Shown piece after piece: positions 26,249 to 34,337 of a DNA stretch of 64,000 bases. The DNA comes from Sphingobacteriaceae bacterium (GTDB lineage Bacteria > Bacteroidota > Bacteroidia > Sphingobacteriales > Sphingobacteriaceae). Location: assembly GCA_903642215.1 (NCBI GenBank), contig CAHJWG010000005.1:62001-126000 (forward strand), given 5' to 3'. Numbering within the stretch: position 1 is the stretch's first letter; the number at the start of each line of letters is the position of its first letter. A program made the position numbers and the translations under genes. Under the pieces are notes generated by a model. The model made no database searches and was not told where the DNA came from. It was given only the letters and a program-made list of their open reading frames with translations.

Positions 26249-27871
26249 ATGAACCTAAAATATATTCTGATCGCCGTCATTCAATTTACGTCCGTAACCG
26301 CTTTTGCACAGCAAAATCCGCAGGTAAAAGTGGTAAACGGCACGTTGGAAGGTAAAACGGAAGCCTCCGGAATCCGTAGTTTTAAAGGTATTCCTTTTGC
26401 CAAACCACCGGTTGGGGATTTACGCTGGAAAGAGCCGCAGCCGGCAGAAAATTGGGTTGGCGTTCGCAAAGCTGACCATTTTGGTTTTAATGCGATGCAA
26501 AAAAAGATTTTTGGTGATATGAATTTTCGTTCGGCAGGCATGAGCGAGGATTGCCTGTATCTGAACGTGTGGACTACGGCTAAAACTTCCGCAGAAAAAC
26601 TACCTGTACTGGTTTATTTTTACGGAGGAGGATTTGTGGCCGGCGACGGTTCTGAAGCGCGCTACGACGGAGAAAGTATGGCTAAAAAAGGCATCGTTAC
26701 TTTAACTGTAAATTACCGGCTGGGTGTTTTCGGCTTTTTGTCTCACCCGGAATTAACCAAAGAATCTCCGAACCACGCTTCCGGCAATTACGGGTTGCTT
26801 GATCAGCATGCGGCTTTAAAATGGGTTCAGCAAAATATTGCAGCTTTTGGCGGCGATCCCAAAAGGGTAACTATTGCCGGCGAATCTGCCGGTTCAATCG
26901 CCGTATTTGCGCAAATGGCTTCGCCTCTATCTAAAAACTTAATCGCTGGTGCCATTGGTGAAAGCGGCGCGATGATTAAACCAACATTTGGCGCTATTAC
27001 TTTGGCTGAAGGAGAAAAAAACGGAACTGCTTTTGCCGAAAAAGCTAACGCCGCTTCTTTGTCGGCTTTGCGTGCTATGTCTGCTGCAGATGTTTTGGAT
27101 GCCGCTTCTAAACCCGGTGCTTTTAGTACCGTTGCCACCATTGACGGTTATTTTTTGCCGAAGTTCCCCGCCGCAATTTTTGCAGCAGGCGAACAGGCGC
27201 ACGTGCCGCTTTTGGCCGGATGGAACTCTACCGAAGTATCTTATCAGTCTTTAATGGGTGGCGATGCGCCGACGTTAGAAAACTATCAGAAAAAAATTAA
27301 ACAGCTTTATGCCGGTCAGGCGGACGAGGTTTTAAAGCTTTATCCGGCTGCAAACCAGCAGGAAGTTGTAACCGCTGCAACCGCTTTAGCCAGTGATCGT
27401 TTTATTGTTTACAGCACCTGGAAGTGGCTGGATTTACAAAGTAAAACAGGTGGTAAACCCGTCTATCGTTATGTATTCTCAAAATTTAAACCACCGGTTA
27501 CGGCTAAATTTGCTGATACAACGCCTGGTTTGGCAGGCGGGATATCTAAAAAAACAGCTACAACAGCACCGGCACCGATTGCGGCGGCGGTTGGTGCGCC
27601 TCATGCTTTTGAAATTGAATATGCTATGGGCAATTTAACTACCAATCCGGTTTACGATTGGAAGCCGGAAGATTACCAGATTTCGGCAACGATGCTGCAA
27701 TACTTTGCCAACTTCGTAAAAACCGGTAACCCCAATGGTGCGGGTTTACCTTTATGGCCGGCAATTACCGGAAGCAATGTTTCTTTAATGAATATTGATG
27801 TTAAAACCAGGCCGGAAAAAGAGCAAAACCGGGCGCGCTATTTGTTTTTGGATCAGGTTTATAACAAGTAG
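26249..27871 (+). CDS. Exported type B carboxylesterase
   Basis: 540 residues with a signal peptide of about 20 residues (ending AFAQQ). It is an alpha/beta hydrolase of the carboxylesterase B family: oxyanion region VYFYGGGFVAGDG, catalytic serine in TIAGESAGSIAVF (about residue 214), and catalytic histidine in GAPHAFEIEYAMG (about residue 452). It hydrolyses carboxylic esters in the periplasm; the natural substrate is unknown. A proline- and alanine-rich stretch (TTAPAPIAAAVGAPHAF) sits just before the histidine. It has its own promoter and is divergent from the GH1/RmlD gene. Confidence 0.92.
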   Translation: MNLKYILIAVIQFTSVTAFAQQNPQVKVVNGTLEGKTEASGIRSFKGIPFAKPPVGDLRWKEPQPAENWVGVRKADHFGFNAMQKKIFGDMNFRSAGMSEDCLYLNVWTTAKTSAEKLPVLVYFYGGGFVAGDGSEARYDGESMAKKGIVTLTVNYRLGVFGFLSHPELTKESPNHASGNYGLLDQHAALKWVQQNIAAFGGDPKRVTIAGESAGSIAVFAQMASPLSKNLIAGAIGESGAMIKPTFGAITLAEGEKNGTAFAEKANAASLSALRAMSAADVLDAASKPGAFSTVATIDGYFLPKFPAAIFAAGEQAHVPLLAGWNSTEVSYQSLMGGDAPTLENYQKKIKQLYAGQADEVLKLYPAANQQEVVTAATALASDRFIVYSTWKWLDLQSKTGGKPVYRYVFSKFKPPVTAKFADTTPGLAGGISKKTATTAPAPIAAAVGAPHAFEIEYAMGNLTTNPVYDWKPEDYQISATMLQYFANFVKTGNPNGAGLPLWPAITGSNVSLMNIDVKTRPEKEQNRARYLFLDQVYNK

Positions 27872-27885
27872 CTGATGAGAAGTTA

Positions 27886-27897
27886 ATGCTTCTTTTA
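27886..27897 (-). repeat. Dispersed word TAAAAGAAGCAT downstream of the esterase gene
   Basis: Exact copy on the minus strand. A one-mismatch copy (TAAAAGAAGCAG, 27938-27949, plus) lies 40 nt away in opposite orientation. Confidence 0.8.
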
Positions 27898-27951
27898 GCA
27901 TACTTTTATTGTGATTAGTTAGTGGTAAAAAGCCTGTTAAAAGAAGCAGTG

Positions 27952-28575
27952 CTAATTTACCATAGCTTCTTTATGCGGATCATTTAAATACGAAAACATC
28001 AGTTCGATTTGAGAGGGAAGCACACGATCCGTTGATAATTCCGGAAGAGTATTTTGAGCGAAGAAACCGGCTTCTAAAATATCAAAAGCGGCCGTTGGTG
28101 CGCCGCCGGTTATTTCACAACGAATAAAAATTTTATAAACATAATCTAACTGCGGCGGATGCGGATGGCAGCGTTTATCCAAAACGGCCAGCAGTTTTTT
28201 AGGTTTTACCAGAAAGCCGGTTTCTTCAAATGCTTCTTTTACAGCTACTTCTTTGGGTGATAAACCAATATCAGCCCAGCCGCCGGGCAAAGACCACTTA
28301 CCGTCTGACTTTTCTTTTACCAATAAAATTTCCTGCTGATCGTTAAAAATTACGGCACGGACATCCGTTTTCGGGGTAATATATTCTTTCTTTTGATCAA
28401 AATACGCGGATAACATTTCCAGCGGTTGGCCGGTAATGCCGTTCATCAGTTCCAGGCTAATCTGCTCCAGCTCTTTGTAACGCTCCGTTTCATAATCATT
28501 ACTGGCATACGTTAAACCTAAATGCGCCATTGTTTTAAGTCGTTTGGCGTAATTCAAAATTTCGGTAGCGTCCAT
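27952..28575 (-). CDS. NUDIX hydrolase with N-terminal helical domain
   Basis: 207 residues from ATG at 28575 (MDATEILNYAKRLKTMAHLG). The longer frame to 28707 runs into non-conserved upstream DNA and a repeat. Residues 1 to about 60 are the helical N-terminal domain seen in YjhB-type enzymes; residues about 65-195 are the NUDIX fold. The NUDIX box is GGWADIGLSPKEVAVKEAF followed by EETGF; the first glutamate of the consensus is replaced by leucine. Members hydrolyse nucleoside diphosphate derivatives such as ADP-ribose; the substrate is not predictable. An exact dispersed word (28230-28241) codes for the VKEAF part of the box. Confidence 0.9.
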   Translation of the reverse strand: MDATEILNYAKRLKTMAHLGLTYASNDYETERYKELEQISLELMNGITGQPLEMLSAYFDQKKEYITPKTDVRAVIFNDQQEILLVKEKSDGKWSLPGGWADIGLSPKEVAVKEAFEETGFLVKPKKLLAVLDKRCHPHPPQLDYVYKIFIRCEITGGAPTAAFDILEAGFFAQNTLPELSTDRVLPSQIELMFSYLNDPHKEAMVN

Positions 28576-28610
28576 ATATGTAGTTAAGTTATTTATATAG
28601 TTTGAAAGCA

Positions 28611-28622
28611 ATGCTTCTTTTA
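28611..28622 (-). repeat. Dispersed word TAAAAGAAGCAT between divergent genes
   Basis: Exact copy on the minus strand, 36 nt upstream of the NUDIX start. Confidence 0.8.
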
Positions 28623-28732
28623 AGGCTATAAAATTAAATTTTAGTTGCAAACCAAACCTCGTCAATTTTTGTGTGATAAAAGGAGTACAAAATCTGGGTA
28701 AACCCACAAGCCGTTTTTTTGTCCAACTATTT

Positions 28733-29545
28733 ATGAAAAATATAAAATTGATCCTTCTTTTTTTAATAATAAGCTGGCAGTTTGCCGCGGCACAAACGGT
28801 TAATAAAGACGTGGCTTACGGCGATGATCCGAAACAAAAAATGGATGTTTATCTGCCGGCGCAAGCCAAAAGTAAAACGCCGGCTATCATTCTGATTCAT
28901 GGCGGCAGCTGGATTGCCGGCGATAAAGTTAACATGGTGCACTGGCTTAAACCATTGCAGCGCGAGTTTCCGGATTACGTTATTTTCGACATAAATTATC
29001 GTTTGGCCAGCCGGCAAAACAACAGCAACCAGTGGCCGGTCCAAATTAATGATGTGGATAAAGCGGTTGCTTTTATCAAAACGAAAGCGAAGGATTACAA
29101 CATCAACAAAAAGAAATTTATTTTAATTGGCGAAAGTGCAGGTGCACAATTAGCTTTGATAGAAGGTTTTAACCGCGATCCTGACCATGCCGTTAAAGTT
29201 GTGGTAGATTTATTCGGGCCGGCAGATATGGTTAATCTTTACCAGGCGCACCACGAACTGGCTTTGTTAATGAACGGAACGCCGGCAACCATCCCGGATG
29301 TTTATGCGGATGCAAGTGCTGTTGACCATGTTGATAAAAAAAGCCCGCCAACGATTATTTTTCACGGAACGGCTGATCCGATTGTGCCGATCCGGGAAAG
29401 CGACAGCCTAAACGTGAACTTAAAAAAGGTAAATGTCCCGGTTAGCTATGTTACTTATCCGGGTAAAGGCCACGGCTGGCGCGGTAACGAATTGATAGAT
29501 ACTTACAACAAAGCAGTAGAATTTATTAAAGAACAAATGAAATAA
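28733..29545 (+). CDS. Exported alpha/beta hydrolase (esterase/lipase family)
   Basis: 270 residues from ATG at 28733; an in-frame start at 28673 would place 20 polar residues before the signal peptide and is rejected. The signal peptide ends FAAAQ. The BD-FAE/esterase pattern is clear: IILIHGGSWIAGDK (oxyanion hole), FDINYRLA, catalytic serine in LIGESAGAQLAL, aspartate in FHGTADPIVPI, and histidine in PGKGHGWRG. It is predicted to be a periplasmic esterase; the substrate is unknown. Ends with a strong terminator. Confidence 0.9.
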   Translation: MKNIKLILLFLIISWQFAAAQTVNKDVAYGDDPKQKMDVYLPAQAKSKTPAIILIHGGSWIAGDKVNMVHWLKPLQREFPDYVIFDINYRLASRQNNSNQWPVQINDVDKAVAFIKTKAKDYNINKKKFILIGESAGAQLALIEGFNRDPDHAVKVVVDLFGPADMVNLYQAHHELALLMNGTPATIPDVYADASAVDHVDKKSPPTIIFHGTADPIVPIRESDSLNVNLKKVNVPVSYVTYPGKGHGWRGNELIDTYNKAVEFIKEQMK

Positions 29546-29561
29546 TTTAATAATTTACCGG

Positions 29562-29573
29562 TAAAAGAAGCAT
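29562..29573 (+). repeat. Dispersed word TAAAAGAAGCAT before a terminator
   Basis: Exact copy, 17 nt after the hydrolase stop. A one-mismatch reverse copy is at 29634-29645, so two copies flank the terminator in inverted orientation. Confidence 0.8.
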
Positions 29574-29576
29574 CTA

Positions 29577-29603
29577 AAACGCACTCAAACAGTGCGTTTT
29601 TTT
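29577..29603 (+). terminator. Rho-independent terminator
   Basis: Stem AAACGCACT / AGTGCGTTT, loop CAAAC, then a T run. Confidence 0.85.
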
Positions 29604-29738
29604 GTTTATTTTAGACTGATATACGATGAAGCAAAGCTTCTTTTACCGTACAAAAACATTGAGCAGCTTCCGCCTGAAAACACAAAACGGGTAGTTTAAA
29701 ACGTTTAACTTATCTTAACAGCCGAAATATTTTACCGT

Positions 29739-30584
29739 ATGAGAACCTACCTGATCCCTACAGATTTTTCATCATCTTCTGTTGCTGCGGCACGATATGC
29801 TTCGGTATTGAGTAAACAAACCGGCGTAACAAAAATAATTTTATTGCATGCTTACTATGTTTCCGCATTTGAAAACGTGCTGCCGTCAACAGATTATATC
29901 CAGATTTCACCTTACGATATCGAGGAAACCAGCCGCTTAAAAATTATCGAGCTAAACGATATTAAAGCAGAGCTAATGCGAATTGTAAATGAAGGCGTGG
30001 AGATACAAGTTCAGTTAAGCCGGTTACCTTTACTGCGTGCCATTTTAGAAACGGAAGAAGAAAACAAGATCGACTTGCTGATTTTAAGCAGTAACAACAA
30101 CTCGCATGAAGATTCGCAGGTGAGCCGGAATATCATCAAAATTTCAAAAGTTAGTCTGGCCCCGGTTTTGGTTATCCCGGAAAAAGCTGTTGCAGCACCG
30201 CTTAAAAAAGTTGTTTTAGCCTGCGATTTTAAAAAAGTAACCGAAGCAATTCCGCAGCAACAATTTAAAAAAATCTGGAGTACTTTAAATGCTGAATTAC
30301 TGGTTGTAAATGTAGATCCGAAAGGTTTGCACAGCAAGCAGGATGCAAAAATGCTGGCCGAAGAATTTGCTTTAAGTGAGATGCTGAAAGAATATAATCC
30401 GCAGTATTTCTTTATCAATCACACCGATACGATCCAGGGAATTTTAGATTTTGCAGTTGATAATCAGGCACAAATTATAATTTCCTTACCAAAAAAGTAT
30501 AGTTTTTTTCAATCATTTCTGCATGGCAGTTTTGCGGGAACACTCACTATAAAATCAACTTTGCCGGTTTTATTGCTGAAGTAA
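29739..30584 (+). CDS. Tandem universal stress protein (two UspA domains)
   Basis: 281 residues, cytosolic. Domain 1 (about 1-147) starts MRTYLIPTDFSSSSVAAARYA and ends VSLAPVLVIPE. Domain 2 (about 152-281) starts KKVVLACDFKKV and ends GTLTIKSTLPVLLLK. The ATP-binding glycine motif (GxxGx9G[S/T]) is not clear in either half: domain 1 has SSNNNSHEDSQVSRNI at that site and domain 2 has HGSFAGTLT. Tandem Usp proteins of this kind are common in Bacteroidota; their role is stress- or growth-arrest-related by family. Confidence 0.88.
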   Translation: MRTYLIPTDFSSSSVAAARYASVLSKQTGVTKIILLHAYYVSAFENVLPSTDYIQISPYDIEETSRLKIIELNDIKAELMRIVNEGVEIQVQLSRLPLLRAILETEEENKIDLLILSSNNNSHEDSQVSRNIIKISKVSLAPVLVIPEKAVAAPLKKVVLACDFKKVTEAIPQQQFKKIWSTLNAELLVVNVDPKGLHSKQDAKMLAEEFALSEMLKEYNPQYFFINHTDTIQGILDFAVDNQAQIIISLPKKYSFFQSFLHGSFAGTLTIKSTLPVLLLK

Positions 30585-30594
30585 AATAGAAGCG

Positions 30595-30606
30595 ATACTT
30601 CTTTTA
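30595..30606 (-). repeat. Dispersed word variant TAAAAGAAGTAT
   Basis: On the minus strand, 10 nt after the Usp stop, between convergent genes. Confidence 0.7.
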
Positions 30607-30641
30607 AGAGGTAAAAACCTTGATTAATAATGACCGGATTT

Positions 30642-31793
30642 TTATTCCCGGATTTTACTAACCATCCAAATCATCATTGCGCCTAAACCGGCCATTACGG
30701 CAAAAGACCAGCGCAAATTTGCCGCCTGCGCAATAAAACCTACCACCGGCGGAACCATTAAAAACCCCAGGTAACCAACCGTAGAAACCGAAGCAATTGC
30801 CGATCCGCTGCTTAACGTTTTTGATTTGCCGGCCATGCTAAATACCAAAGGCACCACGCAGGCAACGCCAAAACCGATCAGGATAAAACCAAAACCGGCT
30901 ACAATTGCAATCGGGAATGCGGCAGCGATCAGCATTCCGGTAAAAATCAGGATGCCACTGTAAGTTAACATCGGTTTAATCCCAAAACGATTTACCAAAT
31001 AATCACCAAAAAAGCGGGCTGTAGTCATAGCGATCATGTAAATTACAAAACCGGCTGTGGCAACTGTTGCTGTTGCATGCACTTCTTTGTGGAAATAAAT
31101 GGCGCTCCAATCATACATCGTGCCTTCGCAAGCCATGGAAGCAAAGGAAATCAACCCAAATTTTACCAAGGATTTATCCGGAAGAACGAAAGCCGATTTC
31201 TTTTCCTGCGCTGCCGGCTGCTGATGCAATGTGTTTGAAAAAAACCAGAACGCCAATCCGATCATCAAAAACCCAACAGATAAAAAATGATAAGAAGTTG
31301 GGACCGTGCCGGCAACCATTAAGTAACCCAAAGCTGCGGCAGCAAAACCGGCCATACTCCAAACACCGTGGAAAGTGGTAATGATTGACCGATTGTACAA
31401 TCCCTGCACACCAACTGATTGTGCATTTACCGAAATATTCATGAGGTTGCGCGACGAGCCGAACAGAAAAAGCACGATTACCAACTGCCAAACCTGATTT
31501 GTAAAACCAATCAGCGCAAGCATCAAATTAAAGCAAACCGTACCGGCAAACATCACCTTATTACTGCTCTGGCGGCTCAAAAACCAGCTTGTGATTGGGA
31601 TCGTCAGCATTAATCCGGCCGGTAAAGCAAAAAGTACCGCGCCCAGTTCTGCTTCGTTTAAGTGTAATTTTTGCTGAAGTGTAGGAATGCGGGAAGCCCA
31701 GGTTGCGTAACTAAAACCGGAAATAAAGAAAAACACCGCGGTGGCAATCCGGATTGTTTTTGGTGATTTTAACGGTCTGATCGCTTCAGCCAT
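30642..31793 (-). CDS. MFS transporter (YbjJ-like)
   Basis: 383 residues with about 12 membrane helices. The opening ATAVFFFISGFSYATWASRIP and LGAVLFALPAGLM, and the second half MACEGTMYDWSAIYFHKE, are typical of the YbjJ group of putative sugar or drug MFS proteins. The substrate is unknown. No neighbouring enzyme suggests one. It lies downstream of the small basic-protein gene on the same strand, separated by a strong hairpin, so the two are probably separate units. Confidence 0.82.
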   Translation of the reverse strand: MAEAIRPLKSPKTIRIATAVFFFISGFSYATWASRIPTLQQKLHLNEAELGAVLFALPAGLMLTIPITSWFLSRQSSNKVMFAGTVCFNLMLALIGFTNQVWQLVIVLFLFGSSRNLMNISVNAQSVGVQGLYNRSIITTFHGVWSMAGFAAAALGYLMVAGTVPTSYHFLSVGFLMIGLAFWFFSNTLHQQPAAQEKKSAFVLPDKSLVKFGLISFASMACEGTMYDWSAIYFHKEVHATATVATAGFVIYMIAMTTARFFGDYLVNRFGIKPMLTYSGILIFTGMLIAAAFPIAIVAGFGFILIGFGVACVVPLVFSMAGKSKTLSSGSAIASVSTVGYLGFLMVPPVVGFIAQAANLRWSFAVMAGLGAMMIWMVSKIRE

Positions 31794-31840
31794 CTTACAA
31801 AAAAAGTTTCAAGGATGAACAGCCGGGACAAAAAATAAGC

Positions 31841-31873
31841 CCGGACAAAAGTTAAAAAAACTTTTGTTGCCGG
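31841..31873 (-). terminator. Hairpin terminator after the small basic-protein gene
   Basis: CCGG-a-CAAAAGTT and AACTTTTG-tt-gCCGG arms around an A5 loop; on the minus strand it is followed by a second, overlapping hairpin with CCCGG arms (31823-31844). Confidence 0.65.
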
Positions 31874-31900
31874 ACTGTTTCCTGATAAGCTGAACAGTGC

Positions 31901-32089
31901 TTATTTTTTTGGTGCCGGAGGTGTGGAAGAGATTTCTCCGAATTCGTTTACGTAAGCCATCATGTTTTCTAAACCGCCGCCGGTAGCACTTTGCTGGCGT
32001 TCCTGCTTGCGTTGTTCTTTCTCCTCCTTCTTCTTTTGTCTGTTTTTTTCCAACTGCTTTTTCATGAAAGTTGCCTGCGATTTTGCCAT
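31901..32089 (-). CDS. Small basic protein like the N-terminal domain of Bacteroidota cold-shock proteins
   Basis: 62 residues. The first half is highly charged (MAKSQATFMKKQLEKNRQKK, then KEEKEQRKQERQQ), probably a single helix. The second half, GGGLENMMAYVNEFGEISSTPPAPKK, is the conserved tail. I recall this arrangement as the N-terminal module of Flavobacterium-type cold-shock proteins, where an OB-fold cold-shock domain follows. Here the frame stops after PAPKK and no cold-shock domain follows; an MFS gene and a hairpin lie downstream. A TATATTTG box 210 nt upstream gives a long leader, a feature shared with cold-shock mRNAs. RNA binding or chaperone activity is inferred only. Confidence 0.8.
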   Translation of the reverse strand: MAKSQATFMKKQLEKNRQKKKEEKEQRKQERQQSATGGGLENMMAYVNEFGEISSTPPAPKK

Positions 32090-32409
32090 GTTTTTTTCGA
32101 TTTAACTGCACTCTGGTTTTACCTGTTTTGGCTTTATCCCCAAAAGGATTATACTTAAAAGCAAGTATAAATCCGGGTGCCAATAAAAAAATTTCCTGCA
32201 GAGAACGGTAAGCTGCAGCAGAAAGAAATTAGATCCTGACCGTTTAAAAAAAGATCAGCAGGCAGTAACGAGAGGTTAGTGTATGTGTAATCCGTGCTGC
32301 AAATATATAAATTATCGCCTTAAAAACAGTACCAAAGATGCTTGTAGCGGTTAAGTATGGTTTGTAAATTGTAAAATGAACTCTTTTTAAATGATGCTTC
32401 TTTTATCGC
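32090..32409. other. Intergenic region with a long predicted 5' leader
   Basis: 320 bases without a supported gene. On the minus strand it would form a leader of about 205 nt for the small basic protein. It also contains a near-copy of the dispersed word at 32320-32331 (TAAAAACAGTAC). Confidence 0.5.
32299..32306 (-). promoter_or_regulatory. Predicted -7 box (TATATTTG) of the small basic-protein gene
   Basis: Perfect TAnnTTTG match on the minus strand, about 210 nt before the ATG. No good -33 element. Confidence 0.45.
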
Positions 32410-32416
32410 CTAAAAA
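32394..32416 (-). repeat. Dispersed word with TTTTTAGG arm at the DUF481 stop
   Basis: On the minus strand TTTTTAGGCGA then TAAAAGAAGCAT. The TAG inside the arm (32410-32412) is the stop codon of the DUF481 gene. Confidence 0.85.
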
Positions 32417-33141
32417 TACTTTTCAACCGTTAATCCATAATTTAAAAGCAGGTTTTCGCTATGTGTTCTGTTTTGCCGGTTATAGTTAAACGAAGTTGTA
32501 AAAGCGAGCCATTTGCGCAGTTTTACAGAGAGATTTGTGTTGGAACGAACGATGTAATCGCTTTTGGTTTGCAAGGAATTTTGGAGGAAATTGTTGCCAT
32601 CCACAATCAATAAATTGTAAATTACAAAACGGAAATTCAGCCGGAAAGAGTTTCGGTAGGTTTGATAAACATCGTTTTCGGTTGTGCTGATGTATAAATC
32701 GCTTAGGTCATACAAAATCCCGTCGCTTAAATTTAGCATTGCGTTCTTTTTATCGATCACATTGTAAGCTGCGCCCAAACCAGTTAACAGCTGGTTATTT
32801 ATTTTGAGGGAAAAGCTGGTATTGTAATTGGCCAATCCCCAAAAATATAAATGCGGAGATTTGCCGTTTAGGTTAAAATCAAGCGATGATGAAAAATCGT
32901 TATTGGTTAAATTACTGTTTGACCGGCCATAAACCCAGCCGTTATTAAAATTTAAAGTGGTGTTTTTATTTTTGATGTTGAATTTGAAAGCGTTGTTAAG
33001 CAGATACGAACTGCCGTCATTGGTTTTATTGATGGAACCGGTAGAAGCGTAGCTGGTATGGTAATGTGTAGAATCGTTAAACTGGGCATGCGCGGCAACA
33101 CTTAAAAATATACCGCATAAAAGAAGTATCAATTTATACAT
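32410..33141 (-). CDS. DUF481 outer-membrane beta-barrel protein
   Basis: 243 residues from ATG at 33141; the frame could start two codons earlier at TTG. The signal peptide ends AAHAQ. The mature part is made of alternating short strands such as KFNIKNKNTTLNFNNGWVYG, LTGLGAAYNVIDKKNAMLNL and FRLNFRFVIYNLLIVDG, and ends with an aromatic strand (LNYGLTVEKYF), as in outer-membrane barrels. The pattern fits DUF481, a putative salt-induced outer-membrane family. Function unknown. Confidence 0.75.
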   Translation of the reverse strand: MYKLILLLCGIFLSVAAHAQFNDSTHYHTSYASTGSINKTNDGSSYLLNNAFKFNIKNKNTTLNFNNGWVYGRSNSNLTNNDFSSSLDFNLNGKSPHLYFWGLANYNTSFSLKINNQLLTGLGAAYNVIDKKNAMLNLSDGILYDLSDLYISTTENDVYQTYRNSFRLNFRFVIYNLLIVDGNNFLQNSLQTKSDYIVRSNTNLSVKLRKWLAFTTSFNYNRQNRTHSENLLLNYGLTVEKYF

Positions 33142-33275
33142 AAGCAAAAATTTAAATACTGCAAATTACAGAATTGATTTTATAGAGAAAGCTAATCAGT
33201 TTCGGGCCTGATTTTAAAATGCTGCTCCAAACAATCTAAATTTTCTGATCTTTACCACGTATAAAAATAATAATT

Positions 33276-33488
33276 ATGAGCATGCCAGAAAATAAACCGG
33301 CTAACGATCCGGATCAAAGTAATGACGATGGTTTGGATCAGACAACGCCAAACGACAACCAGGAAATGGACAAAATTAATGATGCCGTGCAGGCAGCAGA
33401 ACCTTCGTTTACGTTAAATTACGAAAGTGATAAACCTGAACCGGAAAAAGATTCTTTAAAACGAGACGGGCCGAATTTAAAACAGTAA
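33276..33488 (+). CDS. Small acidic hypothetical protein
   Basis: 70 residues, hydrophilic and acidic, rich in Asp, Asn, Glu and Pro (PENKPANDPDQSNDDGLDQ). It is probably disordered. No domain is recognised. Support for it being real: ATG start, a single intact frame that ends 12 nt before a perfect terminator hairpin, and no competing gene. A short segment, SFTLNYESDKP, is the only part with strand propensity. Function unknown. Confidence 0.6.
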   Translation: MSMPENKPANDPDQSNDDGLDQTTPNDNQEMDKINDAVQAAEPSFTLNYESDKPEPEKDSLKRDGPNLKQ

Positions 33489-33501
33489 ACCCTGATCAAA
33501 T

Positions 33502-33545
33502 AAAAAGCTCCTTATCAACATAAAATATTGATAAGGAGCTTTTTA
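33502..33545 (+). terminator. Rho-independent terminator (perfect 17-bp stem)
   Basis: AAAAAGCTCCTTATCAA and its exact complement flank a short loop, with T run. The A and T runs on both sides make it usable from both strands, serving also the 42-residue gene. Confidence 0.9.
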
Positions 33546-33561
33546 ATGTTTTTTGGTTTTT

Positions 33562-33690
33562 TTAATGCGGGCTACCGCCTTGGAACGAATACCAAATTAC
33601 TACAATTGCAAGTGCCACTAAAAATATAATGCTTGGGATTAAACCAATTACGTGGTGTTTTTCTTCGTGATGCTGCTCGTGCGTTTCCAT
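33562..33690 (-). CDS. 42-residue His-rich small membrane protein
   Basis: METHEQHHEEKHHVIGLIPS starts the protein, followed by one membrane helix (IIFLVALAIVVIWYSF) and a short QGGSPH tail. Five histidines lie in the first 13 residues. It is supported by a perfect TAGGTTTG -7 box 4 nt upstream and by the terminator beyond its stop. Single-helix proteins of this size often associate with larger membrane complexes; the histidine-rich head could bind metal. Function unknown. Confidence 0.65.
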   Translation of the reverse strand: METHEQHHEEKHHVIGLIPSIIFLVALAIVVIWYSFQGGSPH

Positions 33691-33694
33691 ATTA

Positions 33695-33702
33695 CAAACC
33701 TA
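33695..33702 (-). promoter_or_regulatory. Predicted -7 box (TAGGTTTG) of the 42-residue gene
   Basis: Perfect TAnnTTTG on the minus strand, 4 nt before the ATG. Confidence 0.5.
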
Positions 33703-33739
33703 ATATTTTTACTGATTATTTAAAAACAGATAGTTTTAA

Positions 33740-34009
33740 TTATTTATTGCCTTTGTATTTTATCTTTAGAACCAGCATGATAATGTTGAGGATTACGGTT
33801 AACAAGTTAGTGAGGATAATGGGCAGTTCCTGTTTTAAAATTCCGTAATAAATCCATAAAAGGTTTCCGGTAAGCAACACAATGAACATAAAAACAGACA
33901 CTTCACTTGCTTTTTTCTTTTTGTAAGTAGTAATAACCTGTGGTAACACTGCGCACGAAGTAAACATACCAGCCACCAAACCAATAACTTTTATAGCTGT
34001 ATCGTTCAT
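33740..34009 (-). CDS. SemiSWEET/PQ-loop transporter
   Basis: 89 residues from ATG at 34009 (GTG one codon upstream is possible). Three membrane helices. The PQ-loop motif is in FTSCAVLPQVITTYKKKKASEVS, followed by FMFIVLLTGNLLWIYYGI with the conserved Asn-Leu-x-Trp and ending LTNLLTVILNIIMLVLKIKYK. SemiSWEETs are half-size sugar facilitators that work as homodimers. Length and motif order match well. The sugar is unknown. Confidence 0.88.
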   Translation of the reverse strand: MNDTAIKVIGLVAGMFTSCAVLPQVITTYKKKKASEVSVFMFIVLLTGNLLWIYYGILKQELPIILTNLLTVILNIIMLVLKIKYKGNK

Positions 34010-34337
34010 CACAAATCATTATTTGTAGAAGAACTTGCTTTGTACAGCATTGTTTATTGTTTTGCCTAACTTATATTTGCCTTACAGCGGAGCAGTTTTA
34101 CGCAGATGCAAATCGTGCAGTAAAACCAGCCGGGCTTCTTCAAACGAATTTTTTGAGGAACTACTTCTCGCCATGTACCAGAAATTCAGGTGTAAAAGAA
34201 GTACAGGGTTCTGTTGATCGCAAAAAATTGCATATACCAGCTGCAGATTTTACATAACTTGTTGCAGATTAATTGTTAAAGCAAAAAATTCTTTCAAAAC
34301 CGTTTCTTAATTGCACAAAAACAATTTTACTTTGTGC
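34010..34337. other. Intergenic region, possible gene remnant
   Basis: About 330 bases between the SemiSWEET and molybdopterin-domain genes. A plus-strand frame near 34081-34257 reads AVKPAGLLQTNFLRNYFSPC and GSVDRKKLHIPAADFT, which look protein-like but have no good start, and a second frame overlaps it. It also carries a near-copy of the dispersed word (TAAAAGAAGTAC, 34192-34203). I call no gene here. Confidence 0.35.
34327..34334 (+). promoter_or_regulatory. -7-like box (TTACTTTG) before the molybdopterin-domain gene
   Basis: One mismatch to TAnnTTTG, 3 nt before the ATG at 34338. Confidence 0.35.

Noticed and set aside
31809..32183. Frame of 124 codons overlapping the small basic-protein gene on the same strand
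   Set aside because: It is the same DNA in another frame; its Lys- and Arg-rich text only mirrors the basic gene, and its start lies in the leader.
34057..34257. Plus-strand frame of 66 codons
   Set aside because: No promoter, poor start, and overlapped by another frame; listed only as a possible remnant.
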